Counted from the first letter of the stretch, positions 25,713 through 35,014 are shown. The stretch: DNA of 64,000 nucleotides from Streptomyces asiaticus (GCF_018138715.1 NZ_JAGSHX010000006.1:4526001-4590000), one strand, 5' to 3'. Program-made: numbers and translations. The notes: generated by a model not told the origin, from the sequence alone.

Positions 25713-26585
25713 GTGACTCCTGCGACCGACCGGCCGAACACCCCGGCCCCAGAGCGTTTCCGCCCCGCCCCGGCCCGGCCCCGGCTGATCGCCACCGACC
25801 TCGACGGCACCCTGCTGCGGGACGACAAGACGGTCTCCGACCGCACCGTGGCGGCGCTCGCGGCGGCCGAGCGGGCGGGCATCGAGGTGTTCTTCGTCAC
25901 CGGCCGGCCGGCCCGCTGGATGGACGTCGTCAGCGCCCATGTGCACGGCCACGGCCTGGCGATCTGCGCCAACGGCGCCGCCGTCGTCGATCTGCACCAG
26001 GGCGGGCTGCCGATCGAGGTCCGTCCGCTCGCCACCGACCGGGCCCTCGCCATCGTGGAGGCGCTGCGCGAGGCGGCCCCGGGCACGTCCTTCGCGGTCG
26101 AACGCAGCGGCGGGATCTTCTACGAACCGCGGTACCCGCCCTTCCACCTCGACCCGGGCGCGATCGTCGCGCCCGCCGAGAAGTTGCTCCACGACGGTTT
26201 CGCGCACGCCGACATGCCGGTCCTCAAGCTGCTCGCCCACCACCCCGAGCTGGCGCCGGACGACTTCCTCCAGCTGGCCCGCTCGGTGGCCGGGACCCAC
26301 GGCGACTTCACCCGCTCCAGCCCGTCCGCCCTGCTGGAGGTCAGCGGTCTCGGAGTCAGCAAGGCCAGCACTCTGGCCCGGTGCTGTACCGAGCGCGGGA
26401 TCTCGGCCTCGGAGGTGGTGGCGTTCGGGGACATGCCCAACGACCTGGAGATGCTGATGTGGGCGGGCACCTCGTACGCGATGGCCAACGCCCATCCGGA
26501 TGTGCTCGCCGCGACCACCCACCGCACGGGCGCCAACACCGAGGACGGCGTAGCCGTCGTCATAGAGCGGATGCTGGCCGGATAG
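25713..26585 (+). CDS. HAD-superfamily Cof-type (IIB) phosphatase, second copy
   Basis: I take the GTG at 25713, nine bases after GGGAGG, as start; ATGs at 25683 and 25704 are in frame. The 290-residue product has HAD motif I (ATDLDGTLL), motif II (FVTGR), a C2B cap and motif IV (FGDMPNDLEML). It shares motif order and many flanking residues with the serS-linked HAD protein at 11583-12431, so the two are paralogues. A 25-residue Pro/Arg-rich leader precedes motif I. Substrate unknown, probably a small phosphorylated metabolite. Confidence 0.88.
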   Translation: MTPATDRPNTPAPERFRPAPARPRLIATDLDGTLLRDDKTVSDRTVAALAAAERAGIEVFFVTGRPARWMDVVSAHVHGHGLAICANGAAVVDLHQGGLPIEVRPLATDRALAIVEALREAAPGTSFAVERSGGIFYEPRYPPFHLDPGAIVAPAEKLLHDGFAHADMPVLKLLAHHPELAPDDFLQLARSVAGTHGDFTRSSPSALLEVSGLGVSKASTLARCCTERGISASEVVAFGDMPNDLEMLMWAGTSYAMANAHPDVLAATTHRTGANTEDGVAVVIERMLAG

Positions 26586-26600
26586 CCGGGACGGCACCGC

Positions 26601-26632
26601 GAACGCCCCCGGCCGCGGGGCCGGGGGCGTTC
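26601..26632. terminator. 14-bp perfect hairpin, bidirectional terminator
   Basis: GAACGCCCCCGGCC (26601-26614) pairs exactly with GGCCGGGGGCGTTC (26619-26632) around the loop GCGG. It lies between the convergent HAD and glycine-rich genes and can serve both. Confidence 0.85.
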
Positions 26633-26651
26633 GTGTCCGACCGGAGTCGGC

Positions 26652-27485
26652 TTACCAGAAGATGACGGCATACCCGTTGCCGCCCGCGGTGCCGTTGCTG
26701 CCCGTGCCGCCCGGGGCGGTGCCACCGCCCGCGCCGCCGCCGGCGCCGCCGTTACCGCCCTCGCTGGTGTTCGTCGGGGGCAGCTGCACGATGCCGTCGA
26801 CCGCGTCGCCGCCCTCGCCGCCGAGCGCGCCGGACTCGCCGTTCTCGCCGGTCCGGTTGACCGCGTAGATGCTGTTGCAGCTACTACCCGTGCCGCCGAT
26901 GCCGCCGGCGCCCGGCGTACCCGGGGCGGTCGTGGCGCCGCCACCGCCGCCACCGCCGGTGCCACCCGTGGCGGTGAGCTGGGTACCGCTGGTGGAGGCC
27001 AGGGTCGTCGAGGTGCCGGGGCCGCCGGTCGTACCCGCGGTGCCGGTCGTGGTGCCACCGGGACCACCGGTACCGGCGGTGCCGCCGGTACCCAGGTCCA
27101 CCGTGTAGGTGGCGAACGGCGCGACCGAGATGACGCACCAGGTGAAGCCGCCGGACCCGCCGCCACCGCCGGTGCCGCCCACGGCGGCGCTGCTGCCGCC
27201 ACCACCGCCGCCACCGCCACCGCCCGCACCCCAAGCCTGGATGTGCACCGAGGTGACTCCCGGGGGCGGCGTGAAGGTGCCGTCCGCGGTGAACTCCTGC
27301 ACCCCGTGGAGAACGGTCGGCGGCTTGGGCGGCTTGGGACGGCCGAACCCGGCGGGGTCATCCGCCGAGGCGGCGGGCGACATGGTCAGCAGCTGGCTGG
27401 ACAGAGCCGCCGCCGTCGCGACGGAGGCGAAGAGGACCCGGCGGCGCGCCCGGGAACGATGAGGAGTAGGGCTCTGGCTGTTCAC
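26652..27485 (-). CDS. Secreted glycine-rich protein
   Basis: The GTG at 27485 follows GGAAG and opens a signal peptide (RRRVLFASVATAAALSSQLL, cleaved near ASA-D). A short Pro/Lys region is followed by VQEFTADGTFTPPPGVTSV and IQAWGAGGGGGGG, the entry to a long Gly/Thr/Ala/Ser-rich domain that fills the rest of the 277 residues and ends NGYAVIFW. Glycine-rich domains opening with F-x-x-P-x-G-V-x-x-V and A-W-G-A-G-G are known from phage tail and bacterial surface proteins. Only two cysteines are present (TWCVIS and SSCNS). Function unknown; the gene is monocistronic. Its DNA is full of short GCC/CCG repeats. Confidence 0.8.
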   Translation of the reverse strand: MNSQSPTPHRSRARRRVLFASVATAAALSSQLLTMSPAASADDPAGFGRPKPPKPPTVLHGVQEFTADGTFTPPPGVTSVHIQAWGAGGGGGGGGGGSSAAVGGTGGGGGSGGFTWCVISVAPFATYTVDLGTGGTAGTGGPGGTTTGTAGTTGGPGTSTTLASTSGTQLTATGGTGGGGGGGATTAPGTPGAGGIGGTGSSCNSIYAVNRTGENGESGALGGEGGDAVDGIVQLPPTNTSEGGNGGAGGGAGGGTAPGGTGSNGTAGGNGYAVIFW

Positions 27486-27958
27486 GTCATGACTTCCTTC
27501 CCCGCGTCGGGCCAACAAGCTGTCGCGGAGTGCGAAGGGATACGAAGGACCGAGCGGCCCGCGAGCCTCATCTCACCCACGGTTCAAGTGATCCGCACTC
27601 TGACAAGCCGATAGTTGGACCGCATAGGTGAGCGGTTGGGCCGGGCGGGCGACAACCCCCGCGCCACGACGCCCTGTCACCGGCCCAGCGCCGTGTCGAG
27701 CCCTTGGCCCGGCCACCGGCCGGTCAGGCTCCGGCCGGTCAGGCTCCGGCCGGTCAGGCCCCCGGCCCGGCAGCGGTCCGTAAAGCACCTTCACTCGGCA
27801 ACAGGCCCCAGGCCCCTCCCGATTGGCGGCCGTGAGGCCCCCGGCCTCGGCAGTGGCACCTCAGGCCCCTGCCCGACAGCGGCGCCTCGCCCGGCAACGA
27901 CCCTGTGAGAGACCTCACCCGGCAGCGGTCGCCCAGACCTCTCACTCGGTAGCGGCCG
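27486..27958. repeat. Gene-free spacer with 15-bp tandem repeats
   Basis: In the 473 bases between the glycine-rich gene and the sensor kinase I see no gene. CCGGCCGGTCAGGCT is tandemly repeated three times at 27716-27760, the last copy with one change. The stretch 27770-27960 contains looser CGGCAGCGGCC-type repeats. The promoter of the glycine-rich gene must lie in the less GC-rich part near 27540-27640. Confidence 0.75.
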
Positions 27959-29680
27959 TCAGGCATCCTCGCTCGGCAGGGGGGCCTCCCACGCCACTGT
28001 CGTGCCGCGGCCGTCCTCCCCGAGGCCGGGGCCGAAGGTGCTCGATCCGCCCAGCGCCTCGGCCCGCCGTACCAGGTTGGCCAGACCACTGCGCCGACCG
28101 TCCGCGGGCACGCCCACCCCGTCGTCCGCGACGGTCAGCCGGACCGCCGGGCGCCCGTCCGCGAGCCGGGCGGTGGTGTCCACGACCACCTCGATCCGCT
28201 CGGCCCGGGCATGCCGGAACGCGTTGGACAGCGATTCGCGCAGTGCCGCGACGAGATGGGCGCCGGTCACCGACACGACCAGGTCGTCCACCGGGCCCAA
28301 GAAGGTCAGCGACGGCTGGAAGCCCAGCGGCACGGCGGCGGCCCTGACCTCCCGCAGCACCCGGCCGCGCAGCCCGGGTGGCGTCTCGGGCGGGGTCTGC
28401 TGCAACGCGAAGATCGCCGTCCGTACCTCCTGAATGGTGGCGCCCAGTTCCTCGACTGCCCGCTCGATCCGCTCCCGTACCTCCGGCGCGTCCGACTGGC
28501 GCTCCGCGCTCTCCAGCAGCATCCCGGTCGCGAAGAGCCGCTGGACGACGAGGTCGTGGAGGTCGCGGGCGATCCGGTCGCGCTCCTCGAGGACCGCGAG
28601 CCGCTCCCGGTCGCGCTGCGCCTCGGCGAGCACCAGCGCGACCGCCGCCTGCGCCGCGAACTGGGCGGCCAGGGTGCGCTCGGCCGCGGTGAACGGGTCG
28701 GCGTCGCGCTCCCGCGCGGTGGCCAGCACGCCGAGCACCCGGTCCCCGCTGCTCAGCGGCACCATCATGCTCGGTCCGTAGCGCCCGGGGACGCCGGTGC
28801 CGAGCAGCGGATCGGCGGCCGGGTCCTCGATGAGGACCGGCTGCCCGGCCAGCAGCCTCGGCACGGCCGGGGAGCGGGCCGGAAGCACCGCGCCGAGCAG
28901 CCCGGACCGCTCATCGGCGGCCACCGCCACGGCCTTCAGCCCGTCACCGCCGTCCTCCGGCAGCAGCACGATCCCCACCGCCGCGTCCGCGAGCTCCCGG
29001 GCCTTCTCGGCGACCACGGCCGGTCCATCCCCGGCGCCGCCGGACAGCACCGCCTGGGTGACGGCCACCGACCCCTCGATCCAGCGCTCGCGCTGCCTGG
29101 TGGCCCCCTGGACGCGGGTGTGCCCGATGGCGATCCCCGCCTCGGTCGCCAGCACCTCGACCAGATGCCGATCGGAGTCGGTGAACGGACCGCCGTCCCG
29201 CTTCTCGGCGAGGCAGAGGATGCCGAAGATCTCCTCACCGACGCGCAGCGGAACGGTGAGATACGAGCCCGGCGGCTGAGGCGAGCCCGACGGCGGGGAC
29301 GGGCCCGGTGGCTCGGCGGCCGAGGGCTCGGTGGCCGAGGGCTTTCCGGTGCGGCGTGCGTCGGTGAGCAACTCCCCGCACCGCTCCCGGTCGGCCTCGG
29401 TCACGCCGTACGTGACCACATCGGCCAGCCCCTGACCCGCGGCGGCGTCGCCCTCGCTGTGGTGCACCCCGATCGTGGCACGGCGCGCGCCCACCAGCTC
29501 GGCCGCGGTACGGACGATCCGGTCGAGGACGGTGTGCGCGTCCGGCCCGGTGCCGAGCGAGCGCATGGCCTCCAGCAGCCGCGGCAGCCGCGCCGTGAGC
29601 TCGGTGGACAGCCCCCGCAGACCGCGGGTCGCCTCCGCGGCCACATCCAGGGGATCGGGGGAGGGGACAGCGGCCGCCAT
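27959..29680 (-). CDS. GAF-domain sensor histidine kinase (NarL/DevS type)
   Basis: A 573-residue cytoplasmic kinase with no transmembrane segment. Two GAF domains (about residues 45-185, interrupted by a Pro/Ser-rich insertion near 120, and 205-345) precede a HisKA_3 dimerisation domain with the phosphorylated His in ARDLHDLVVQRLF (H375), and a HATPase domain with the N box ALRESLSNAFRHA and G boxes DDGVGVP and GRGTTV. The layout resembles DevS/DosS, where GAF domains sense O2, NO or redox through haem; whether haem is bound here is not visible. No response regulator gene is adjacent, so it is an orphan in this window. Confidence 0.9.
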   Translation of the reverse strand: MAAAVPSPDPLDVAAEATRGLRGLSTELTARLPRLLEAMRSLGTGPDAHTVLDRIVRTAAELVGARRATIGVHHSEGDAAAGQGLADVVTYGVTEADRERCGELLTDARRTGKPSATEPSAAEPPGPSPPSGSPQPPGSYLTVPLRVGEEIFGILCLAEKRDGGPFTDSDRHLVEVLATEAGIAIGHTRVQGATRQRERWIEGSVAVTQAVLSGGAGDGPAVVAEKARELADAAVGIVLLPEDGGDGLKAVAVAADERSGLLGAVLPARSPAVPRLLAGQPVLIEDPAADPLLGTGVPGRYGPSMMVPLSSGDRVLGVLATARERDADPFTAAERTLAAQFAAQAAVALVLAEAQRDRERLAVLEERDRIARDLHDLVVQRLFATGMLLESAERQSDAPEVRERIERAVEELGATIQEVRTAIFALQQTPPETPPGLRGRVLREVRAAAVPLGFQPSLTFLGPVDDLVVSVTGAHLVAALRESLSNAFRHARAERIEVVVDTTARLADGRPAVRLTVADDGVGVPADGRRSGLANLVRRAEALGGSSTFGPGLGEDGRGTTVAWEAPLPSEDA

Positions 29681-29859
29681 GCGTCGAGCCTAATGAATCC
29701 CGCAGGTAAACGCCCTGTCGTGAGCGCTGGGCACCGTTTCCGCCGCTTCGGGGTCCCGTAGGACGGCCCACACGGGCCAGGACCAATCCATGCGGCAGCT
29801 CATGCCCTGGCAGGCCGCACGCCTATGGCACCGGCGGCAGACGCCGCGGGCCCCGCGAG

Positions 29860-30013
29860 GATCCGCCGGACAGGCCCTACGGAGTGTCCGGCGGATCTTG
29901 CTTCCCTCCGCGCCCCTTCCCACAGCGTCGATATGCGGCTCCGCCGCGTGGCAGGGGCTTCACCCTTTGGCCGCCCGGGGTCTGGGGCGGAGCCCCAGTT
30001 GTGGGAAGGGGCG
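29860..30013. repeat. Composite palindromic intergenic repeat element
   Basis: In the 395-base spacer upstream of the sensor kinase and downstream of cydDC, two nested palindromes sit side by side. GATCCGCCGGACA (29860-29872) pairs with TGTCCGGCGGATC (29885-29897). CGCCCCTTCCCACA (29911-29924) pairs with TGTGGGAAGGGGCG (30000-30013), enclosing smaller hairpins such as GCGGCTCCGCCGC and CTGGGGCGGAGCCCCAG. Sequences of this kind recur between genes in many Streptomyces genomes, so I read it as a dispersed REP-like element that may also terminate cydDC transcription. Confidence 0.65.
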
Positions 30014-30075
30014 GGGCGGGGAGCAGCCCGCCGCAGGCGTCACGAGGCCCCGGACAGCCCCTGGCCCCCACCCGG

Positions 30076-33000
30076 CTACCCAGCACCCACCAGGACTCCG
30101 CCCTCCACCGCCTCGCGCTCCAGCATCCGGCGGAACGGACCCTCGACCGAGGCCAGTTCCGCGTACGTCCCGCGCTGGACGGCGCATCCGCCGTCGAGGA
30201 CGATCACCTCGTCCACCGCCTCCAGGCCCGCCAGCCGGTGGGTGATCAGGACGGTGGTGCGCCCCTGGGTCGCCGACAGCAAGTCGGCCGTCAGGGCGTC
30301 GGCCGTGGGCAGGTCCAGGTGCTCGGCGGGCTCGTCCAGGACCAGCACCGGGAAGTCCGCCAGCAGCGCCCGGGCCAGTGCCAGCCGCTGCCGCTGGCCG
30401 CCGGACAGCCGTGCGCCCTGCTCGCCGACCATCGTGTCCAGGCCGTCCGGCAGCCCGTCCACCCAGTCCAGCAGCCGAGCCGCGGCCAGCGCCGCGCGCA
30501 GCTCGTCATCGCTCGCGCCGGGACGCGCCAGCCGCAGGTTCTCGCGCAGCGAACTGTCGAAGACATGGGCGTCCTGGGCGCAGAGGCCGACCAGCCGCCG
30601 TACCGCGTCCCCGTCCAGGGCGGCGGCGTTCCGGCCCGCCAGGGTGTACTTACCGCCCTCGGTGTCCAGGAAGCGGAGCAGCACCTGGGCGAGGGTGGTC
30701 TTGCCGGCCCCCGACGGGCCGACGACCGCGACCCGGCGGCCCGGGCACAGCTCCAGCCCGAACCCGTCCAGGGCGGGGACGGACTGCCCCGGGTGGCGGG
30801 CGGTGATCCCGCGCAGCACCAGCGGATACGGCGCACTCGGCGCCTCCTCGCGCCCCGCCTCGTCCGGCTCGCGCACCGGCAGCGGCTCGTCCAGCACCTC
30901 GTACACCCGCTCCGCGGCCCGCCGCACCCGCTGCCGGTGCTGCACCGCGAGCGGCAGCCCCGCGACGGCCTCGAAGGCGGCGAGCGGGGTCAGCACCACG
31001 ACCGCCAGCCACACCCCGTGGATCCGGCCGTCCGCCACGGCCGGTACCCCCACCCACGCCGCGGCCGCCACGGTAAGACCGCAGACCAGCGCGGACAGCC
31101 CGGCGCCCGTACCGGCGGCGGCCGCCGTCCGCCGGGCGATCCGGGTGAGCACCCCGTCGGCCCGGCGCACCGTGTCCAGCCGACGCGGCAGCGCGCCCGC
31201 GACGGTCAACTCGGCGGCCCCCTCGAGCAGATCCACGACCTGCGCCGACAGGGCACCGCGCGCCGGTGCCAGCCGCCGCTCCGCGCGCCGCGCGAGCACC
31301 CCCGACACGGCGGGCACCACGACCCCCGCCACCAGCAGCCCCGCCGCCAGCACGGCCCCGGCCTCGGGCAGCACCCAGGTGAGGAAGCCCACCGAGGCCG
31401 CGCCGACGGTCAGCGCGGTGCCGACGGGCAGCAGCCAGCGCAGGAAGTAGTCCTGCACGGTGTCCACATCGGCCACCAGCCGGGAGAGCAGATCGCCGCG
31501 GCGCGTCCGGCCGAGCCCGGCAGGCGCCAGCCGTTCCAGCCTCCGGTAGACGGCGACCCGCAGCTCGGCCAGCACCCGCAGCACGGCGTCGTGCGAGACC
31601 AGGCGCTCGGCGTAGCGGAAGACGGCCCGGCCGATCCCGAACGCCCGGGTCGCGGTGACCGCCACCATCAGATAAAGCACCGGCGGCTGCTGCGCCGCCC
31701 GCGAGATCAGCCACCCGGAGACGGCCATCAGCCCGACCGCGCTCAGCAGAGCGAGGCTCCCGAGCAACAACGCCAGCCCAAACCGCCCCCGACTCCCACG
31801 CGCGGCCCCCCGCACCCGCGCCAAAGCGCCCCGGCGGGGACGCGTGGCCGCGCCGTACGACACGGCCGCGCCGTGCGACGCCACTGGGCCGCCCGACGCG
31901 CTCAGGCCCGTACCGTCCGGCCCGTACCGCATCTCGCCCGGCCGCCCACCGGCTCCGGCATCCGCCGTCGGTCCATGCGCGGCGGGCGTCCGCTCCACGC
32001 TCGCGGCCGCCTCCGGAGTGGATTCGCGCGCCCCCGCGCACGGGCGCCCGGCCGCGCGCGCGGCATTCACCACCGAGGCAGGCTGATCCGTGGGCAGCGG
32101 GGGCATCCCACCAGAACCGGCGGCCCCGGAGCCGGACCGCGCCTCCACGCCCGCGCCTGGTGCGGAGGTGCGCGCCTCGGCACCCAGAAGCCCGTCCACA
32201 TACGCGACGGACCGGCGGACGCCGTCCCCGTCGTGGGCGGACCGGAGAGCGACCGTCGGCCCCGGGCGGACGCCGTCCACCGCCAACGCACGCCCAACCG
32301 CAGGCAGGGCGGCCAGCCCACCAGGAGCGGCGTCCCCGGGGCCCCGGCCCGGCCCCGGCCCCGGCAAACGCAGCACCCGATCGGCCAGCGGCAGCAGCGC
32401 CGGACGGTGGACGACCAGGAGGACCGTGCGGCCCTCGGCGAGCCGGCGCACCGCCTCGACGACAGACGCCTCCGTCTCGCCGTCCAGGTTCGCCGTCGGC
32501 TCGTCCAGGAGGAGCACCGGGCGGTCGGCCAGGAAGGCGCGGGCCAGGGCGATCCGCTGCCGCTGGCCCGCGGAGAGTCCGGCGCCCATCTCGCCCAGCC
32601 GGGTCTCGATCCCGTCCGGCAGCGCGGAGACGAAACGCAGCGCGTCCGCGTCCCGCAGGGCGGCCCGCACCGCCTCGTCGTCGGCGTCCGGCCGGGCCGG
32701 CCGTACGTTCTCCGCGATCGTCCCGGCGAAGAGGTACGGGCGCTGGGGCACCCAGGCGATCTGGCGCCGCCAGCTCTCCGGGTCCAGGGAGGCCAGGTCC
32801 CGGTCCCCGATCAGCACCCGGCCCTCGTGCGGCGCCGCGAAGCCCAGCACGGCGTTCAGCAGGGTCGACTTCCCGGCGCCGCTCGACCCCACGACGGCGA
32901 CCGTCTCCCCCGGGCGGATCTCGCACGAGGTCCGGGCGAGGGACGGTTCGGTACGTCCGGGGTGGCGGACCACCAGCCCGTCCAGCGCCAGCCCGGCACC

Positions 33001-34002
33001 CCGGGCGTCGGGGGCGGGCGAGCCGCCCACCCCCGAGGGCTCGCGCTCCAGCACCGCGAAGACCTCGTCCGCCGCCGTCAGCCCCTCCGCCGCCGCGTGG
33101 TACTGCGCACCCACCTGCCGCAGCGGCAGATACGCCTCGGGGGCGAGCACCAGCACCACCAGCCCGGTGAAGAGGTCCATCTCGCCGTGCACCAGCCGCA
33201 TCCCGATGTCGACCGCGACCAGCGCGACCGACACCGTGGAGAGCAGCTCCAGGGCCAGGGAGGACAGAAAGGCCAGCCGCAGCGTCTTGAGCGTGGCCCG
33301 CCGGTAGTCACCCGTGATCGCGCGGATCGATGCGGCCTGGGCCTTGGCCCGGCCGAAGACCTTGAGGGTGGGCAGTCCGGCCACGACATCGAGGAAGTGC
33401 CCGGACAGCCGGGACAGCAGCCGCCACTGCCGGTCCATCCGGGACTGGGTGGCCCAGCCGATGAGCATCATGAACAGCGGGATCAGCGGCAGCGTGACGA
33501 CGATGATCAGCGCGGAGATCCAGTCCGCGGTGACGATCCGGGCGAGCACCGCCACCGGCACCACCACGGCCAGCCCCAACTGGGGCAGATAGCGCGCGAA
33601 GTAGTCGTCCAGCGCGTCGATGCCGCGGGTGGCGAGGGTGGTGAGTTCACCGGTCCGCTGGGAGTCCAGCCAGCTCGGCCCCAGCCGTACGGCCCGCTCC
33701 AGCAGCCGCAGCCGCAGTTCCGACTTGACCGCCGCACCGGCCCGGTGGGCGGCCAGCTCGGTCAGCCAGGAGACGACCGCCCGGCCGACGGCGACCAGCG
33801 CCAGCAGCCCCAACGGCGGCGTCAGCGCGGTCACGCCGTCGCCCCGCTGGAAGGCGCCCACCACGATCTCGGCGATCAGCATCGCCTGCGCGATGACCAG
33901 CCCCGCCCCGGCCAGGCCCAGCGCCACGGAGGCGGCGAGGAAGAAGCGGGTGGCCCGTGCGTACCGCAGCAGCCGAGGATCGATTGGTTTCACGTGAAAC
34001 AC
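30076..34002 (-). CDS. cydDC: Fused CydD-CydC thiol exporter of the cytochrome bd system
   Basis: A 1308-residue fusion of two ABC half-transporters. Half one (CydD-like): membrane domain about residues 15-320 and ATPase with Walker A GSSGAGKSTLL (about 371), signature LSAGQRQRIALARAF and Walker B VLLLDEPTANLD. A disordered Ala/Gly/Arg/Pro linker of roughly 140 residues (about 580-720) follows. Half two (CydC-like): membrane domain about 730-1020 and ATPase with Walker A GPSGAGKTTLA (about 1097) and LSGGQRQRLALARALL. CydDC exports glutathione/cysteine or haem-related thiols needed to assemble cytochrome bd. The GTG start overlaps a perfect parS site, which encodes the residues FHVK. It is third in the cydA-cydB-cydDC operon. 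Confidence 0.95.
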   Translation of the reverse strand: MFHVKPIDPRLLRYARATRFFLAASVALGLAGAGLVIAQAMLIAEIVVGAFQRGDGVTALTPPLGLLALVAVGRAVVSWLTELAAHRAGAAVKSELRLRLLERAVRLGPSWLDSQRTGELTTLATRGIDALDDYFARYLPQLGLAVVVPVAVLARIVTADWISALIIVVTLPLIPLFMMLIGWATQSRMDRQWRLLSRLSGHFLDVVAGLPTLKVFGRAKAQAASIRAITGDYRRATLKTLRLAFLSSLALELLSTVSVALVAVDIGMRLVHGEMDLFTGLVVLVLAPEAYLPLRQVGAQYHAAAEGLTAADEVFAVLEREPSGVGGSPAPDARGAGLALDGLVVRHPGRTEPSLARTSCEIRPGETVAVVGSSGAGKSTLLNAVLGFAAPHEGRVLIGDRDLASLDPESWRRQIAWVPQRPYLFAGTIAENVRPARPDADDEAVRAALRDADALRFVSALPDGIETRLGEMGAGLSAGQRQRIALARAFLADRPVLLLDEPTANLDGETEASVVEAVRRLAEGRTVLLVVHRPALLPLADRVLRLPGPGPGRGPGDAAPGGLAALPAVGRALAVDGVRPGPTVALRSAHDGDGVRRSVAYVDGLLGAEARTSAPGAGVEARSGSGAAGSGGMPPLPTDQPASVVNAARAAGRPCAGARESTPEAAASVERTPAAHGPTADAGAGGRPGEMRYGPDGTGLSASGGPVASHGAAVSYGAATRPRRGALARVRGAARGSRGRFGLALLLGSLALLSAVGLMAVSGWLISRAAQQPPVLYLMVAVTATRAFGIGRAVFRYAERLVSHDAVLRVLAELRVAVYRRLERLAPAGLGRTRRGDLLSRLVADVDTVQDYFLRWLLPVGTALTVGAASVGFLTWVLPEAGAVLAAGLLVAGVVVPAVSGVLARRAERRLAPARGALSAQVVDLLEGAAELTVAGALPRRLDTVRRADGVLTRIARRTAAAAGTGAGLSALVCGLTVAAAAWVGVPAVADGRIHGVWLAVVVLTPLAAFEAVAGLPLAVQHRQRVRRAAERVYEVLDEPLPVREPDEAGREEAPSAPYPLVLRGITARHPGQSVPALDGFGLELCPGRRVAVVGPSGAGKTTLAQVLLRFLDTEGGKYTLAGRNAAALDGDAVRRLVGLCAQDAHVFDSSLRENLRLARPGASDDELRAALAAARLLDWVDGLPDGLDTMVGEQGARLSGGQRQRLALARALLADFPVLVLDEPAEHLDLPTADALTADLLSATQGRTTVLITHRLAGLEAVDEVIVLDGGCAVQRGTYAELASVEGPFRRMLEREAVEGGVLVGAG
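33987..34000. promoter_or_regulatory. parS site (ParB-binding), overlapping the cydDC start
   Basis: GTTTCACGTGAAAC is a perfect 14-bp match to the Streptomyces parS palindrome. It covers the last base of the GTG start codon and codons 2-5 of cydDC and lies 13 bases from the cydB stop. ParB bound here would organise the origin region for segregation. Confidence 0.93.
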
Positions 34003-34012
34003 CGCACCCGTG

Positions 34013-35014
34013 TCAGTGGGCGGCGGGGATGTGCCGGGTGCCGATGCGCTTACGGAAGACCCAGTACGTCCATGCCTGGTAAGCCATGATCAGCGGCATC
34101 ATGATGACGCCGACCCACGTCATGATCTTGAGCGGATAAGGGCTGGAGGCGGCGTTCGCCGCCGTCAGGCTCCACGCCGGGTCCAGCGAGGAGGGCATGA
34201 CGTCGGGAAAGAGCGCCAGGAAGAGCATCCCGACGGCCGCCGCGATGGCCACCCCGGACAGCCCGAACGCCCAGCCCTCACGCCCCCGCTGGTTCATGAC
34301 CAGCGCCGCTGCCAGCGCCACAACGGCGATGACGACCGCCACCAGGCTCCGGGCGTTCCCGCTGTCGCCCTGCGTCCAGAGCAGGAACGGCACCGCGACC
34401 ATGACGGTGGCCGGCCCGAGCCGGGCCGCGTACCGGCGCGCCCGCGTCCGGATGTCCCCGTCCGTCTTGAGCGCGGCGAAGACGGCGCCGTGGAAGGTGA
34501 ACAGCACCAGCGTGACCGCACCGCCCAGCAGGGCGTACGGCGTGAGCAGATCCGACAGACCGCCCGCGTAGTTGCCGTCCCGGCCGATCGGCACCCCGTG
34601 CACCAGATTGGCGAAGATCGCTCCCCAGAGGAACGCGGGCAGCAGCGAGCACCAGAAGATCGCATGCTCCCAGTTGCGCTGCCAGCGGTCCTCGGGGCGC
34701 TTGTGCCGGTACTCGAAGGCGACACCGCGCAGGATCAGGCAGACCAGGATGGCCAGCAGCGGCAGATAGAAGCCACTGAAGAGCGCCGCGTACCAGTCGG
34801 GGAAGGCGGCGAAGGTCGCCCCGGCCGCCGTGATCAGCCAGACCTCGTTGCCGTCCCACACCGGCCCGATCGTGTTGATCAGAACCCGGCGCTCGGTGCG
34901 GTCGCGGGCGAGCAGCTTGGTCAGTACGCCGATGCCGAAGTCGAAGCCCTCCAGGAAGAAGTAGCCCGTCCACAGGAAGGCGATCAGCAGGAACCAGAAG
35001 TCGTGAAGGTGCAT
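34013..35014 (-). CDS. cydB: Cytochrome bd ubiquinol/menaquinol oxidase subunit II
   Basis: A 333-residue membrane protein with eight or nine helices. It opens with MHLHDFWFLLIAFLWTGYFF and FDFGIG, the family signature, followed by INTIGPVWDGNEVWL, the strongly conserved CydB loop. CydB forms the oxidase heterodimer with CydA and helps hold the haem groups. The ATG at 35014 follows GGAGAGGATC. It sits between cydA (28 bases upstream) and cydDC (10 bases downstream) in one operon, which puts it under the Rex operator before cydA. Confidence 0.97.
   Translation of the reverse strand: MHLHDFWFLLIAFLWTGYFFLEGFDFGIGVLTKLLARDRTERRVLINTIGPVWDGNEVWLITAAGATFAAFPDWYAALFSGFYLPLLAILVCLILRGVAFEYRHKRPEDRWQRNWEHAIFWCSLLPAFLWGAIFANLVHGVPIGRDGNYAGGLSDLLTPYALLGGAVTLVLFTFHGAVFAALKTDGDIRTRARRYAARLGPATVMVAVPFLLWTQGDSGNARSLVAVVIAVVALAAALVMNQRGREGWAFGLSGVAIAAAVGMLFLALFPDVMPSSLDPAWSLTAANAASSPYPLKIMTWVGVIMMPLIMAYQAWTYWVFRKRIGTRHIPAAH

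Noticed and set aside
29884..34089. Plus-strand open frame of about 1400 codons over cydDC
   Set aside because: It is antisense to the fully motif-supported CydDC fusion and has the Gly/Arg/Gln-rich composition typical of high-GC shadow frames, with no domain.
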